From Oenanthe sinensis (lineage: Eukaryota; Streptophyta; Magnoliopsida; Apiales; Apiaceae), in the NCBI GenBank assembly GCA_028671895.1, contig CM053807.1:51947903-52011902 (forward strand): a DNA stretch of 64,000 bases. Reading direction: 5' to 3'. Shown in pieces: positions 1-11,900 of this stretch. Position numbers and translations under genes: made by a program. Numbering within the stretch: the stretch's first letter is position 1; each line of letters starts with the position of its first letter. The notes below the pieces were generated by a model. The model was not told the DNA's origin, ran no database searches, and worked only from the letters and a program-made list of their open reading frames with translations.

Positions 1-36
1 AAGCTATATAGGGCATTTGATTACTTGGCAATCTTT

Positions 37-1293
37 TGTTAGGTACACCGTACATGTAACTTGAACTTGTCGACCACAGACTATGGACCATTACGATTCT
101 TATCTTTCTCATGATTTATTTTATTTTACTTTGTGTTTGCTTTCTAACTCAAGTTGACTCTGTGAAACAATCTGCCAAAAACACAATGATAAATCACGAG
201 TGATTGTGTGTGCAAATAACAGAGTAGTGTATGACAATAAGCAAACTGTTAAAGAGACGGGATAAGAAACAGAGGATGTCTCGAGTCCAGTGTGGAACTG
301 TCTCCTTAAAGCTATTTCGTCTCTCACCATATGTTTGAGTCGATAGCCTCCCAGGATAAAACGAGAACACGATGATGTCACGAAGAACAGCACCTTCAGC
401 GAGCTTGAACAGAGCAAGAAAACTATCACCAGGAAGAGGACGACTATGTTTAGGGTTTAGGACAGAAGATAGACTTATAACCTAAGACCGAATGAGATGA
501 ATATATAGACTGAGAAAACTTGGGCGCTACACAATTTCCTAAATTACCACGCGTTTTTCTTAATTAATCACGCGTTAATTAATAAAGGAAATCGGTTGTC
601 AAAATCAATTCGTAATAAATTTCGAATTAATAATAATACTTATTATTAAAACAAAATAACGAATTATTATATTGAGCTAAAGCACAGTGAAAATTTGACA
701 GCAACTTTGTCCGAGTTTACTGACAGTAACTTTCATACCTTGACAGCAACTTTGTCCGAGTTTACTGTCAGGACTTTCATACCTTGACAACAACTTTGTC
801 CGAGTGTTCTGACAGTAACTTTGAAATGATTTAAGCAAAACTGGTCCGGATTTATGCGACCCAAATTTTGTTGCATTCGTGTCCGCAGGTCGCCCACGCG
901 GAAAGCCCGAAGGCTTGCGAAGTCACGAATTTGCCCTCGAAATCCCATGATTTGCACCCCCCTGCGCGCACGTGGATGGTGGAGCAATACCACACTAACA
1001 CATCTTAAACACTACATAAGTGTTCTACTATATAAAGTCATGGAAAACTCTTTTCCAATTCAATGTGGGATTCAAGTTCTCATTTTTAGATTTTCACTTT
1101 CAAGGTACCAACTTTGGATAATCATATCTCATCCATTCCTTAATCATTTTGAATATTTAAATATGCGTTGGAAAGTTCTCTCTCGAAGAACATACTCCAA
1201 TCATAACTTGTTGCGCGCGCGCACCCAAGAAACATTCAAACTTAGGCTCAAAATGACTTGACAATGTGGGGCTTCTACCCACATTTTCCAACA
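37..1293 (-). mobile_element. 3' LTR of a copia-type retrotransposon
   Basis: Read on the minus strand, the LTR begins TGTTGGAAAATG next to a G-rich polypurine tract (rc of atcccccaca, 1294-1303) and most plausibly ends in ...CCTAACA at 37. This gives 1257 bp with TGTT/AACA ends. A TATA-like stretch lies at about 499-509 (minus), so R-U5 would occupy roughly 37-480. A three-copy tandem repeat sits in U3. No second LTR copy is visible, so the left border is inferred from terminal signatures only. The right border, next to the polypurine tract and pol, is well supported. Confidence 0.65.
695..829. repeat. 45-bp tandem repeat, three copies, inside the LTR
   Basis: Units start at 695, 740 and 785, and each carries the core GACARCAACTTTGTCCGAG. 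The first two are nearly identical and the third is more diverged. The array lies in the U3 part of the copia LTR, about 200 bp upstream of its TATA-like box in the minus orientation. That is a typical place for enhancer repeats, but function is inferred. Confidence 0.8.
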
Positions 1294-1755
1294 ATCCCCC
1301 ACATGGATGAGATTGATGTTTCAGTAGCACACACCAGACAGACAGACACGGAATTTGACTTGGTGATAGTTTCTTCGATCAGATATAGCATACGATAGGT
1401 AGAGAATGCTCATTGAACCTTCGCTCGATTAAGCATACCGACCTTACTGGTAGACAGTAGACGCGAGTGTCCTTGAACTGTTCGACCGTTTATGTAAGCG
1501 ATGATATACTTATCACTACATCTTTTCTGACTCGTTCAGCTCTCATGATTATGTCCATTTTGGCCATGGACATCGTCCTAGTTCTTCGGGAGTTTCTAAA
1601 GAATTGTGCCTCGCAATTCTCCTTTGAAGCGGCCCCACTTCTCTCCTACATAGGTGATCTTTATCTTAAAGAGTAACCCGTGTTTACTCAACTGAATTTT
1701 ATGCATTCAACCTTGAATTTCATGTATTCACCAAAAGATCATTAAAAGCGTGAGC

Positions 1756-3472
1756 TTACCCTCGTATCATACGGGTCTCACTGTTTCCACACCATAGGAA
1801 CAGGCCAGGGGTTACCCCCATAGTGATTTGGTCATCATGATTTAGTTTGCCCATTTGAACCAAGTTCTTGGGACCTCCAATCAGCAAGGTTGGGTGTCCA
1901 CCACCGTTAAGCAATAGGCTTAAGGCCCATCCCCTTACATGATTTATCAACCAGTTCTCTTGATAACCCTTTGGTTAATGGATCCGCGAAATTCTTTCTT
2001 GACGGTACAAAGTCAATAGTGATAATTCCAGTTGATATTAATTGTCTAATGGAACTGTGTCGTCGTCGTATGTGACGAGACTTGTCATTATACAACATAT
2101 TATGTGCTTTGCCAATAGCTGACTAACTATCACAATGTAGTCCTATTGCAGTCACAGGTTTTGGCCATCTAGGAATATTCTCCATGAATTGGCATAAATA
2201 TTCAGCCTCTTGTGCGCATTTATCTAATGCCACGAACTCAGCTTCCATCGTGGAATGAGTTATTACTGTTTGTTTTGAGGATTTCCATGACACGGCTGCC
2301 CCAGCTAGTGTAAACACGTAGCCACTCGTAGACTTCAACGCCTTCTTGCTAGATATCCAATTTGCATCTGTGTACCCTTCAAGTACTGCTGGATATCTTC
2401 CATAATGTAGTCCATAGTCCCGAGTTCCTCTTAAGTACCTTAGTACTCTTATGATCGCTTTCTAGTGATCAGCTCCTGGATTACTTGAGAATCTACTCAA
2501 CTTACTGATTGAGTACGCAATGTCTGGTCTTGTACAACTCATTAGGTACATCAGACTTCCTATTATCCTCGAGTATTTCAATTGGGAAATCCTTACACCT
2601 TTATTCTTGGATAGGTGTAAAGTCAAATCCACAGGTGTTTTGGCTATCTCGGTATCATCCTTGGAAAACCTCTCAAGGATCTTGTCAACATAGTGTGACT
2701 GACTTAGCACGATACCTTCTGATGTTCTAGAGATTTTCACACCTAGAATCACATCTGCTTGTCCCATATCTTTCATGTCAAATCTTGATCTTAACATGTC
2801 CTTCGTAGACTTTATCACTTTTCCACTGCTGCCAGCAATAATTAGATCATCTACATACAATGTTATCATGACATATTCGTTCTCGTTATCCTTGTAATAG
2901 ACACAACTATCACATTCATTTACCTTGAAGTCGTTTTCCATCATAAAATGATAAAACTTTTCGTTCCACTTCATGGGAGCTTGCTTCAAGCCATATAATG
3001 ACTTAACTAATCTACATACCTTTCTTTCCTGTCCAGGAACTATAAACCCTTCATGTTGTTCCATGTAGATTTCCTCGTCTAAGTCTCCATTTAGAAAAGC
3101 TGTTTTCACATCCATTTGATGTACATCCAAATTTCGCAGTGCAGCAATAACAAGTACTATTCTTATGGATGTTATTCGTGATACAGGGGAGTATGTATCA
3201 AAGTAATCGAGGCCATGTTGTTGCTTGTATCCTTTAATTACAAGTCTGGCCTTATACTTGTCAATACTGCCATCAATTTTCAATTTCTTTTTGAAAATCC
3301 ACTTGCATCCTAGTGGTTTACATCCAGATGGCAGGTCCACTAGCTCCCAGGTATGATTCTGCATGATTGAATCAATTTCGTCTTTGATGGCCTCTTTCCA
3401 CATATGTCCATCAAGTGATGTTACCGCTTTCTTATAGGTTTTCGGATCACCCTCTTCGAGCAAATAAGTCAT
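1756..3472 (-). pseudogene. copia reverse transcriptase-RNase H, decayed
   Basis: This is the 3' half of a Ty1/copia pol gene. The RT runs 3472 to about 2462 with the catalytic YVDD motif in TLYVDDLIIAG, the KARLVIKGY and DVKTAFLNG blocks and the YGLKQAP motif. RNase H follows (2338 to 1907), with STSGY, STMEAEF and the C-terminal ADPLTKGLS motif. Two in-frame TAG codons break it, one at 2462-2464 in place of the usual tryptophan after the GADH block and one near 2120 just after HCDS. A frameshift separates this part from the upstream integrase reading frame near 3480-3530. The element cannot encode a working polyprotein. The YVDD context resembles the Tork lineage, an assignment from memory. 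Confidence 0.88.
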
Positions 3473-3519
3473 AAATTCTGACCCATAGGATTTCTCTTTC
3501 CTTTGTCTTTTGCTCCTCC

Positions 3520-4959
3520 TTACTTCCCCACATTTTCATCTTCACTATCTTCGTCCTCATTGTCTTCCTCTATAGACTCATGAGATCGTTTAGACGTTGT
3601 GGGGTGCTTAGTTTCTGGATTACAAGGAAATGTTGTCTCAAAGAATGAGACATTCCTTGACTCCATGATCGTATTCCTTTGAATGTCAGGAATCTTTGAT
3701 TCATGTACGAGAAACCTATATGCAGTACTATTTGGGGGATATCCAATGAAGATACAATCTACGGTCTTTGGACCAATCTTCACTTTTTTAGGCGCAGGGA
3801 TCAGTACCTTAGCAAGGCACCCCCATACTTTCAAATACTTATAGTTTGGTTTCTCTTTCTTCCATATTTTATAAGGACTTTCATCCTTGTTCTTGCGCAT
3901 CATCCTATTTAAGAGATAATTTGCACTTAAGATGGTTTCCCCCCACATTGATTGTGGAAGTCCAGAGCTTAGCAACATCGCATTCATCATCTCCTTTAGA
4001 GTGCGATTCTTCCTCTCAGCCACTCCATTTGACTGAGGAGAATATGGTGCAGTGACTTCATGGATTATACCATGTTATGAACAGAATTCCCCAAAAGGTT
4101 CAACATATTCACCTCCACGATCACTACGTATCCTTTTGATTTTCTCTGTTTGTTGTTTCTCAACTTCTTCCTTGTAGATTTTAAATTTATCTATAACTTC
4201 ATCTTTCCTTTTGAGCAAATATACATAGCAATATTTTGTACTATCATCTACGAATGTAATAAAATACTTGTTACCTCCTCGAGTTGGAGCGAATTTTAAA
4301 TCACATATATCGCTATGTATTAAGTCTAGCACTTTGGTGTTTCTTTCCACACGTTTAAATGATGATCTCGTTAATTTTGCCTCAACACAAGTTTCACACT
4401 TATGTTTTGAATCGATATTCAATTTTGGTATGTATTCTTTTACACTTAATCGTCGTATATTGTCATAATTCATATGTCCTAATCTAGCATGCCATAAATT
4501 AGGAGACTCAAGCAAGTAAGCAGAAGAATTCTTCAATTCATTTTCGTCTTTAACAGACATTACATTGAGCTTAAAGAGCCCATCACAAACGTAGCCCTTG
4601 CCTACAAACATACCACTCTTAGACAAAATAACTTTATCTGACTCTATTACAATACGAAAACCATGCTTATTCAACAAGGCACCAGACACAAGGTTCTTGC
4701 GAATATCAGGCACATAAAGTACATTCTTCAAAGTCAGATTCTTTCCAGAGGTCATCTTCAGAATCACCGTGCCTTCCCCTGCAATTGTGGAAGTTGCAGA
4801 ATTTCCCATATAAAGTTTCTCACCAGCATTGGAAGCTTTGAGGCTAGAGAAAATCGCCTTATCAAAACAAATATGCCTAGTAGCTCCCGTATCAATCCAC
4901 CATTCTCTTGGATTAGAGCCAACCAGATTCACTTCAGAGACCGTACACATTTCTGGCAA
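3520..4959 (-). pseudogene. copia protease-integrase fragment, decayed
   Basis: The minus-strand frame starts with the aspartic protease block (WWIDTGATRHIC). It continues into the integrase zinc-binding region (WHARLGHMNYDNI, then CETC) and the DDE core (HSDICDL, DDSTKYC, RSDRGGEY). A TAA at 4075-4077 interrupts the core before SPQSNGVAERKNR, after which the frame resumes to 3520. Homology ends abruptly near 4960-4980. No gag, zinc knuckle, primer binding site or 5' LTR lies to the right, so the element is 5'-truncated in its own sense. The truncation point abuts what appears to be the first intron of the SPL gene. Confidence 0.88.
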
Positions 4960-4980
4960 CTTTTTAATTTAATATAGACA

Positions 4981-6895
4981 ATTTTTTTAAGGCGTGATAA
5001 TGTTGTTTTTTTTATCTTAAAGATTATATATGAGTTTGTATATTAGGATTGTGATTGAGCTTGCTATAATATATTGTTGTCAGCTGCCTTGTTTAAATCC
5101 TAGAGTCCTTACCAAAGTGATCCTGGTCAAGGAGATAATAATCAGTGACCTGCTTCTGTTAAAACACTTCGGTTTCTTTCTACTTGCAATCATGGGGAAT
5201 TGCCCTATAAATATTTTGCCTAGTAGCTCCCTCTCAATGGTTTGCCATGGTTCTTGCCTTGATGTCTTCAAAAAGAAAGAAAACATCTTGTAAATACCCT
5301 CATCACCTGGGTTAGTAATTTTATTTGGTTAGTTATAATAACAAAAGACTTTCATTTCTCCAATAATATCCCATCAAGTTTCTGTTGGTTCTACGAGTTT
5401 TTGTCTTCTTCTTTCCTATGAATATTCTCACAATCTCGATTGACCCTTCATGATATTCGACCATGTTAGAGCTAACCTTATTTTGCTATCATTGTTCACT
5501 TCCTTGAGTTACCAAAAGCTGTTTGAAACCCGCAAAGCACTCTACGAGGCAATGGAATGACATTATCCTTACTCTTTTCATATCTTCTCTTATTTTCAGG
5601 GGAAATGCTTGAGTTATTGTGGGTAATAGGTGGGTTTAGGGCTTCATAATGCTAGCAGACACTCTTCCATTCTGAAAGTAACTTGTAAAGTATGATCAGA
5701 AGGAACTGTGGCAGCCGTTGAATTTGCCAGTCAGCTCCTTTATTCTTGTATTTGAGACGGTATATTTTCCATTTTTGAAATATAAGAATTTTATAATAAT
5801 AAGATCAGTGGCGTTCAGTATTTCAAAAACTGAACATATAAATATTAGAGAGCTAAATAGATAGTTATGGATTAATTTAAAATCCTTGCACTGCTTGGAT
5901 GATTACATGGGGAATCTTGGAAAATGTACACACTACATGTCTAAACTATAATACAGTATTACATAGTAAAATATATTACAACTTACAAGATATGCTATAT
6001 GATTGTTCTAGATCCTACGCTATCTAGGATTTTAAATATGTACAAGGGTTCTGTAAAAGCTACCCAAGTCATGAAGGTCCTGGTACCTGAAGTTCTCAAG
6101 TCTTAGTTGCCTCCCCAATGTTGAAATGCCTTTTAGAAAGTTCTACTCTGTTCCACCATATTCTATAGTTTGGGCGTCTGTCACCCTAGGGTTTCCTGAT
6201 GCGTTGGCACTCTAGCACTTGTCAACGGTGAAGTTGGTAGGGTATGACATTAAGCTCTCAGATTTCTTATTTGTAATACACAAAGAGTTGACAATATGTG
6301 AGTTTAAATTTTGGTTCAGTGAAGAATGAAGCTATATATGCAGAAACCTTACTTGGCCAAAATGTAGATATGCTACTGCAACCATGGAATTGATATAAGA
6401 GGAAGAAGAGAAGAAATGCTTTTGAAAAATGCTTTGAAGTTGAGATTATAGATGTTTTAATCACTTGATGATGAATATTTAATTATATATTGCGAAAGAT
6501 TAGTTAAATTGTTTGCTGTTGGTTGCCAGTTGGGCTAGGTCAACATATCCATAGCACCACTTTTATTTTCTCTTGTACTATAATTTGTATGAATTAAGGC
6601 ATTGCAAGTTGTTATATATTGGTTTTGAATCGGGCACGACTTTTTGGTTATGTGGATCTATCTTGAACCAGGTAATATGTAGGAAGCCTGTGTACTTGTG
6701 GTACCAGTTCTTGATATTTAGTAAAAATATAACATTTTAGATTTTTAGTTCCTGGGTGACAGAAGTGTCTAAGAATCAATAAATTTCTTTCACATATCTT
6801 ACTGTAATGGCTTTGTACAAGTTTAATCATATGATGATTTGGCATGCTCTCTATTTCTGCTGGCAATTAACTTATTTTGGGTACTATCTACTCAG
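4981..6895 (+). other. Probable SPL first-intron sequence, no coding signal
   Basis: AT-rich sequence between the copia truncation point and the SPL splice acceptor at 6894-6895. I searched both strands for the N-terminal half of an SBP domain (the first zinc finger and the CQQC block) and did not find it. Short open frames, such as those around 5030-5290, resemble nothing I know. The simplest reading is the 3' part of SPL intron 1, with exon 1 beyond the left edge of the window or lost. Confidence 0.5.
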
Positions 6896-7747
6896 GTTCC
6901 ATCAGTTGCCTGAATTTGACCAAGAAAAGCGTAGCTGTCGTAGACGTCTTGCTGGCCACAATGAGCGTCGTAGGAAGCCACAAGTGGGATCCCTGTTGTC
7001 CACGCGATATGGAAGTTCATCCATCTTTGGTTAAGCGTTTTTAGATTATTCATGGAAAATATTCATGAATTGTCGTTAAATTTCGTTTGAGCTGTCTGAT
7101 TTGCTTTAAAGTCTCCTGCTAACAGAGTTAAATTTGTTTGATATTAAAACATTACAGGAAACGACAGTAGTGGTGGAAGCTTTCTTATGGACTTCTCTGC
7201 GTATCCAAGGCACAATGGGAAGGTTGAATCCGGTAGTCAAGAACCTGGTTCTGGAAATTTTCCACCAATCCCATGGCAAAACACCCCGGAAAGCCGTTCT
7301 CATGAGCTTCAACGTCCAAATACGAGCATCACCTATGCTGGTCATGCTATTCCACCCGGAGGATGTTTTAATGGAGTATCTTCGGACTCCAGCTGTGCTC
7401 TCTCTCTTCTGTCAAACAATTCCCGTGGCTCAATAGATCGATCTTTGAGTCTTGGGACAACTTACCAAATGGATACTTATGGTTCACATATGGTTCAACC
7501 AGCAGTCACTCATGGTCCAAACATCAGTCAGTTCTCAAGCAACTCTTGGGGTTTCAAGGGCAATGAATCTGGAAGTGTTCCATATGACATGCATCCTGAA
7601 CTGGGTCTTGGTCAAATTTCACATCCCGCTACGAGTGAATACACAGGTGATCTGCAACTGACCCAGCAGAGTGGAAAACAGTGCATGGACATTCAGCACC
7701 CAATGGGATATGATGACTCTGCGCAGCATATGCACTGGTCACTTTAA
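6896..7747 (+). CDS. SPL9: SPL9/SPL15-type SBP-box transcription factor, 3' exons only
   Basis: Plant-specific transcription factors of this clade bind GTAC cores and promote the juvenile-to-adult transition and flowering in the nucleus. Exon 2 (6896-7029) follows a CAG acceptor and continues a split Arg codon into FHQLPEFD. It then holds the bipartite nuclear signal of the SBP domain (KRSCRRRLAGHNERRRK). Exon 3 (7158-7747) carries the ALSLLSN block encoded by the miR156 site and ends in HMHWSL, matching the ...NWSL end of Arabidopsis SPL9. Both introns have GT-AG borders and compatible phases. Exon 1, with the start codon and first zinc finger, is absent from the window and a truncated copia element lies upstream. 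The copy is therefore either split by a large TE-filled intron or 5'-deleted. SPL9 versus SPL15 cannot be settled here. Confidence 0.88.
7395..7414 (+). promoter_or_regulatory. miR156/157 target site in the SPL coding exon
   Basis: This 20-nt block is GTGCTC, then the CT-rich core, then TTCTGTCA, the canonical SPL target that pairs with miR156 with one mismatch. It encodes the ALSLLSN peptide of exon 3. An intact site means that, if the gene is expressed, its mRNA should be repressed in juvenile tissue. Confidence 0.93.
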
Positions 7748-8380
7748 TGTATCCATTGTAATATCTGGTTGTGGCGACTTATCGCTTTTTAGACTAAGAA
7801 CTTTCTGTTGTTTTCGCGGGATAAACCCAAGTTATCTATATTTCATTCAACGTTGTTAAGCTGAACTAATTTTAATTAAGAGTGGCCACTAGCTGTTTCT
7901 GATGAGTAGATTTTCAGAGAAGTTGGTTGGTTCCACAAATTATCAATCATCAAGCCTTTTTTTTTTCTCGTTTCTAAATGCTTCTTAAGCTTGATTTTAC
8001 AAGCCCTTGCAAAAAACTTAGAGATGCAACGAGGGAATACTTTGAATAAGTTGTGAATTGTAATGCTGTGCATTTTGTTTGTATCTTCTCAGTTAGAGCT
8101 TCTATTTTTTGGTTTATTCAATTCTTCGAAGATCCCGTCAAAAAAAAAAAAAATCTTCGAAGATCCATGTAGCCCCATAATATTTGATTCAAAACATCTC
8201 GTATATATATGTAGTACACTTTAAAAATCATAGAAAATTTCTAATTTAATTTAATTTAATTTAATTTAACTCTAGAGTTTATATAGTATACACTAATTTA
8301 AATTTGATCCCATACTCCACGTCGGACAGGGTGCAGATTCTTCGAGGGCCGCGCGCGCAGACACTCTGTGCAACTACTAC
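7748..8380. other. SPL 3' UTR and SPL-SRF2 intergenic spacer
   Basis: No coding signal. It contains an ATTTA-type pentanucleotide run at about 8239-8269 and a repeated TCTTCGAAGATCC block around 8125-8166 separated by a poly-A stretch. A GC-rich CGCGCGCG patch lies at about 8350-8358, just upstream of the SRF2 TATA box. Confidence 0.6.
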
Positions 8381-8387
8381 TATATAA
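8381..8387 (+). promoter_or_regulatory. Putative TATA box of the SRF2-like gene
   Basis: A TATATAA element about 75 bp upstream of a long CT repeat and 600 bp upstream of the start codon. The leader between it and 8986 is pyrimidine-rich. It may contain a 5' UTR intron with an acceptor near 8900 (cgtatcag|gc), but the donor is not clear. Confidence 0.45.
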
Positions 8388-8452
8388 CCGTTTATTGCCT
8401 ACGTGGCAAATAACAACCCCCCTCTCCCCATCATCCCTTCACCATTTCTGTA

Positions 8453-8456
<4 letters not shown>

Positions 8457-8495
<39 letters not shown>
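8457..8495. repeat. (CT)n microsatellite in the SRF2 5' leader
   Basis: About 19 uninterrupted CT dinucleotides directly downstream of the putative TATA box. Y-patch/CT repeats are common in plant 5' leaders. It should be length-polymorphic. Confidence 0.95.
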
Positions 8496-8498
<3 letters not shown>

Positions 8499-8986
8499 CC
8501 TTCTATGTTTTTTGACCGATATATTCTGCGTGTATGTATGTAATTTTGTATATCCGCATTCATACATCATCTCCGCCATTCAACTTGTGGACTTGTAATT
8601 CATTTTATGTTTCTATGTTGTTTTTACTACTATACTCATACGCATATGCATATATGTAATATGTATGTATAGTTAACAAGTTAGTTTTCCTGATTAATTA
8701 TACTGTATTTGCTTCCGACTTGTTGTTCAAGATTCATGCCCTCTTCTGCATTGATGCTTTTCTTGTTCTCTACTTTTACTATCCTCTGTTTGTTACAGTT
8801 TATGTAGCATCCTCATCATTCTTTCTATATTTGTTGTTTGATTCTTGCTCATTCCATTCATTCTCTCTCTTTATTTTCACTTTGTCTATCTTCGTATCAG
8901 GCAATTTCCGAGATCGTTCTTCAAAGACTGCGTCATTGAATGATATAGTCTAAGCGCTCACGTGATTGATCCAGTGTTTGTCAAAA

Positions 8987-11900
8987 ATGTCTACCAAGCG
9001 CTTGTTTTTGTACTTTACTGTTATCGTCCTTTTCGCTCTAGCTTTGCAAGCTTCGGCACAGACTGATCTTCTCGATGGTACGTTTTTCCGTGTTTCTTTA
9101 CGTATTACAATGTATTTCTTTATGTTAATATGTGCTATCCTGTTTTGGTTAATTAATAATGATTGTGAACTTTGTTAAAGTACAAGTTGTAAGGTTACGC
9201 TAGTTTTTATCGTTGTATGTTTGGTGACACTAAATTTGGGAGCGGTGTTCTTAATTGACTTGAGCACTAAAGATACATATGAATGAGTTTTTAGGGATAT
9301 TGAGGTTACGAGTGAAAAATGATTTCTCTGTTTATTGATCATTGGAAAAATTTCAATAATTGGTATGGTTCTTGATCAGGATCTACTGGTGAATTGATGA
9401 ATGTTAGGAACTAAGGGTATGCCAATTCAAATCCTGCTGTTTTATTTTACTATGAGTAAAACATGAATATCATTAGCAAAAAAAGAAATAAATATATGAA
9501 TACCTGGTTTTTTTTGTATGATCCTGTCATTTTTAAATGAATATTTTAAATTCTGGCTTGAAAATACAGCAACGTTCTAGATCTAGTACTGATTGTGCCA
9601 ATATGAGGTTAAGCTCTTGAGACGATCATTTCATATACTACGTTAGTGATATTTAACATGGTGCTTATAGGGTGTCAAGTAGATAAGAACTTCATTGGTT
9701 GCACACTTGCACTCTGCAGTTTTGGGTTTTGAATTGCTACACTAAAAGATTACCAACACTCAGTCGGGCTTACTGGTTTTCTGGCTTAACTTGTGTAGCC
9801 AAAGCTCTTCAAGACCTTTACAGAACTCTGAATATTCCATCACAGCTCAAGGGGTGGAAGACAGATGGTGGGGATCCATGTGCAGAATCATGGGCAGGAG
9901 TTGCCTGCAACGGCTCATCAGTTATTCACCTGTAATGACAGACAGCCTCATTTATGCTCTGCTCTATTAACTTATCTAATGCATAAATAAATTAATTTTT
10001 ATGATTGACTTGCAGTATAATTCCTGGGCTTCAGCTTGGTGGTAACCTAGGGTTCCAGCTCTCTAATCTTCATAACTTGAAGCAGCTGTAAGTTATCTTG
10101 AAAAGTATGATTTGTATAATTTTGAAGCACTGGTATTGAAGACATATTTTTTTTGGTTTATTCGATATTTGTATCAGGGATATTAGCTCAAACCACATTC
10201 AGGGTGAAATTCCATACAACTTACCTGCTAATGTCACACACTTGTAAGACATCTCCTTATTGATCATATTATGCATTTACATAATTTCAGTATTTACATG
10301 TTTCCTCTCCTTTTCATTTATTTCAGAAACTTGGCTGACAACAATTTCAGCCAGAACATGCCATACTCCTTGACAAACATGAAACATCTTCGGCATCTGT
10401 GAGTTTATTGTCTGTTTATATGGCTTAAATCTGCTTATTCGGATAGAATGTGATAAACTCAAGCCTATATTTCTCGACAGGAACCTAAGCCACAACTCAC
10501 TATCTGGACCAATTGGAGATGTTTTCACTGGACTCACAAATCTTAAAGACATGTACGAATCTTCTTCCTTTTATAATTTGCATTTAAAAAAGTATTTCTA
10601 ATATACTAGTATAGTATGCAACATATAGTTTGCAGGACAATTTGGTGGCGGCTCAGTTGCTGCAGAACTAGTCCCAGCTGTATTAGACGTGTATTGAGAA
10701 ATGATGTTAAAAGTTAATACCCTAGTACATTTATTGCTGCTTCAAAATTGGTGATATTTCCAGGCCTTGTTATTTACTAATGATTATTCGTATTCTAATA
10801 CACCAAACAGACGAATATAGTTTGAGTCATTGATCATTTATGTTAATTATGGAGTATGTGTTTTGGTCTATAAAACAATTTAAGTTCTTTTAAATTCAAA
10901 CAACGATTCAATATGGATAAACATATTTTAAAAAGGAAAAAGCTATATGGATACAAGGATTTTGTATAAGGGGGAAATAAGAATTAAGCAATAGTGTAGG
11001 CTGTAGCTGTGATGGACAGTGAAAACATTGTTTATGATTCTGCCTCTACTGGAACCTCTTAATTACATGTATTCAAATTATATGGTGATTTAAGAAATTT
11101 CGAATTTCATGGCACAGGGATTTGTCATACAATAATTTCACCGGAGATCTACCCAGTTCATTTGGATCCTTGAAAAATCTGACAAGACTGTGAGTCCTCA
11201 CCTTAATCAATTCAAATTATAGTGGCAGTCTTTACAGTCTTAGAGGCTTCACAAATTACTGTGACTGGTCTGCAGGTTCTTAGAAAGCAATGGATTTACT
11301 GGATCAGTTATCTTTCTGTCTAATCTCCCACTCTCTGATCTGTACGCTTTATCTGCCGAAAGTTTCTAATACCTATTATTGAATGTGTTTCATATTTCTG
11401 TTGTGTGAACTCACCATATATGTCACCAGGGATATTCAAGATAACCACTTTAGTGGTGTCATTCCAGAGACGTTTCAATCTATTGAGAACCTATGGTAAG
11501 AAGCAGAATCCCTGGTTTAATTTCTCTTCTTTTACAGGTATCTTGTCATTAATTTGTGTGTTTCTTCCAAACTATAGGATTGGGGGAAATAGATTCCACA
11601 AAGGAGAAAATTATCCTCCCTGGTTTTTCCCCTTGGACACCACTCCCAACATCACTAGTCCACCATCCACTGAGTCGAGTGCTGTTGAGAGTTATCCATC
11701 TCATCATGTACACAAGAACAAAAAGAAAGGACTCGGTCCTGGTGGAATCGCTTCTATAGTTGGTGGAGTTGCTCTTCTGGCAGCCTGTGCAGCTTTTTTC
11801 GCTGTGGCCCGCATTCAGCAAAGGGGAAGGAGGCTGAGACGCTTGGAGAGTAGTCATGGCTCATGGCAATCTCTTCCAGTCAGTACAGCCAGAGGTGAAA

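Noticed and set aside
121..429. 102-codon minus-strand frame
   Set aside because: Lies inside the likely R-U5 of the copia LTR and resembles no protein family.
5080..5293. Overlapping frames on both strands in the SPL upstream region
   Set aside because: No recognisable domain; not the missing SBP exon.
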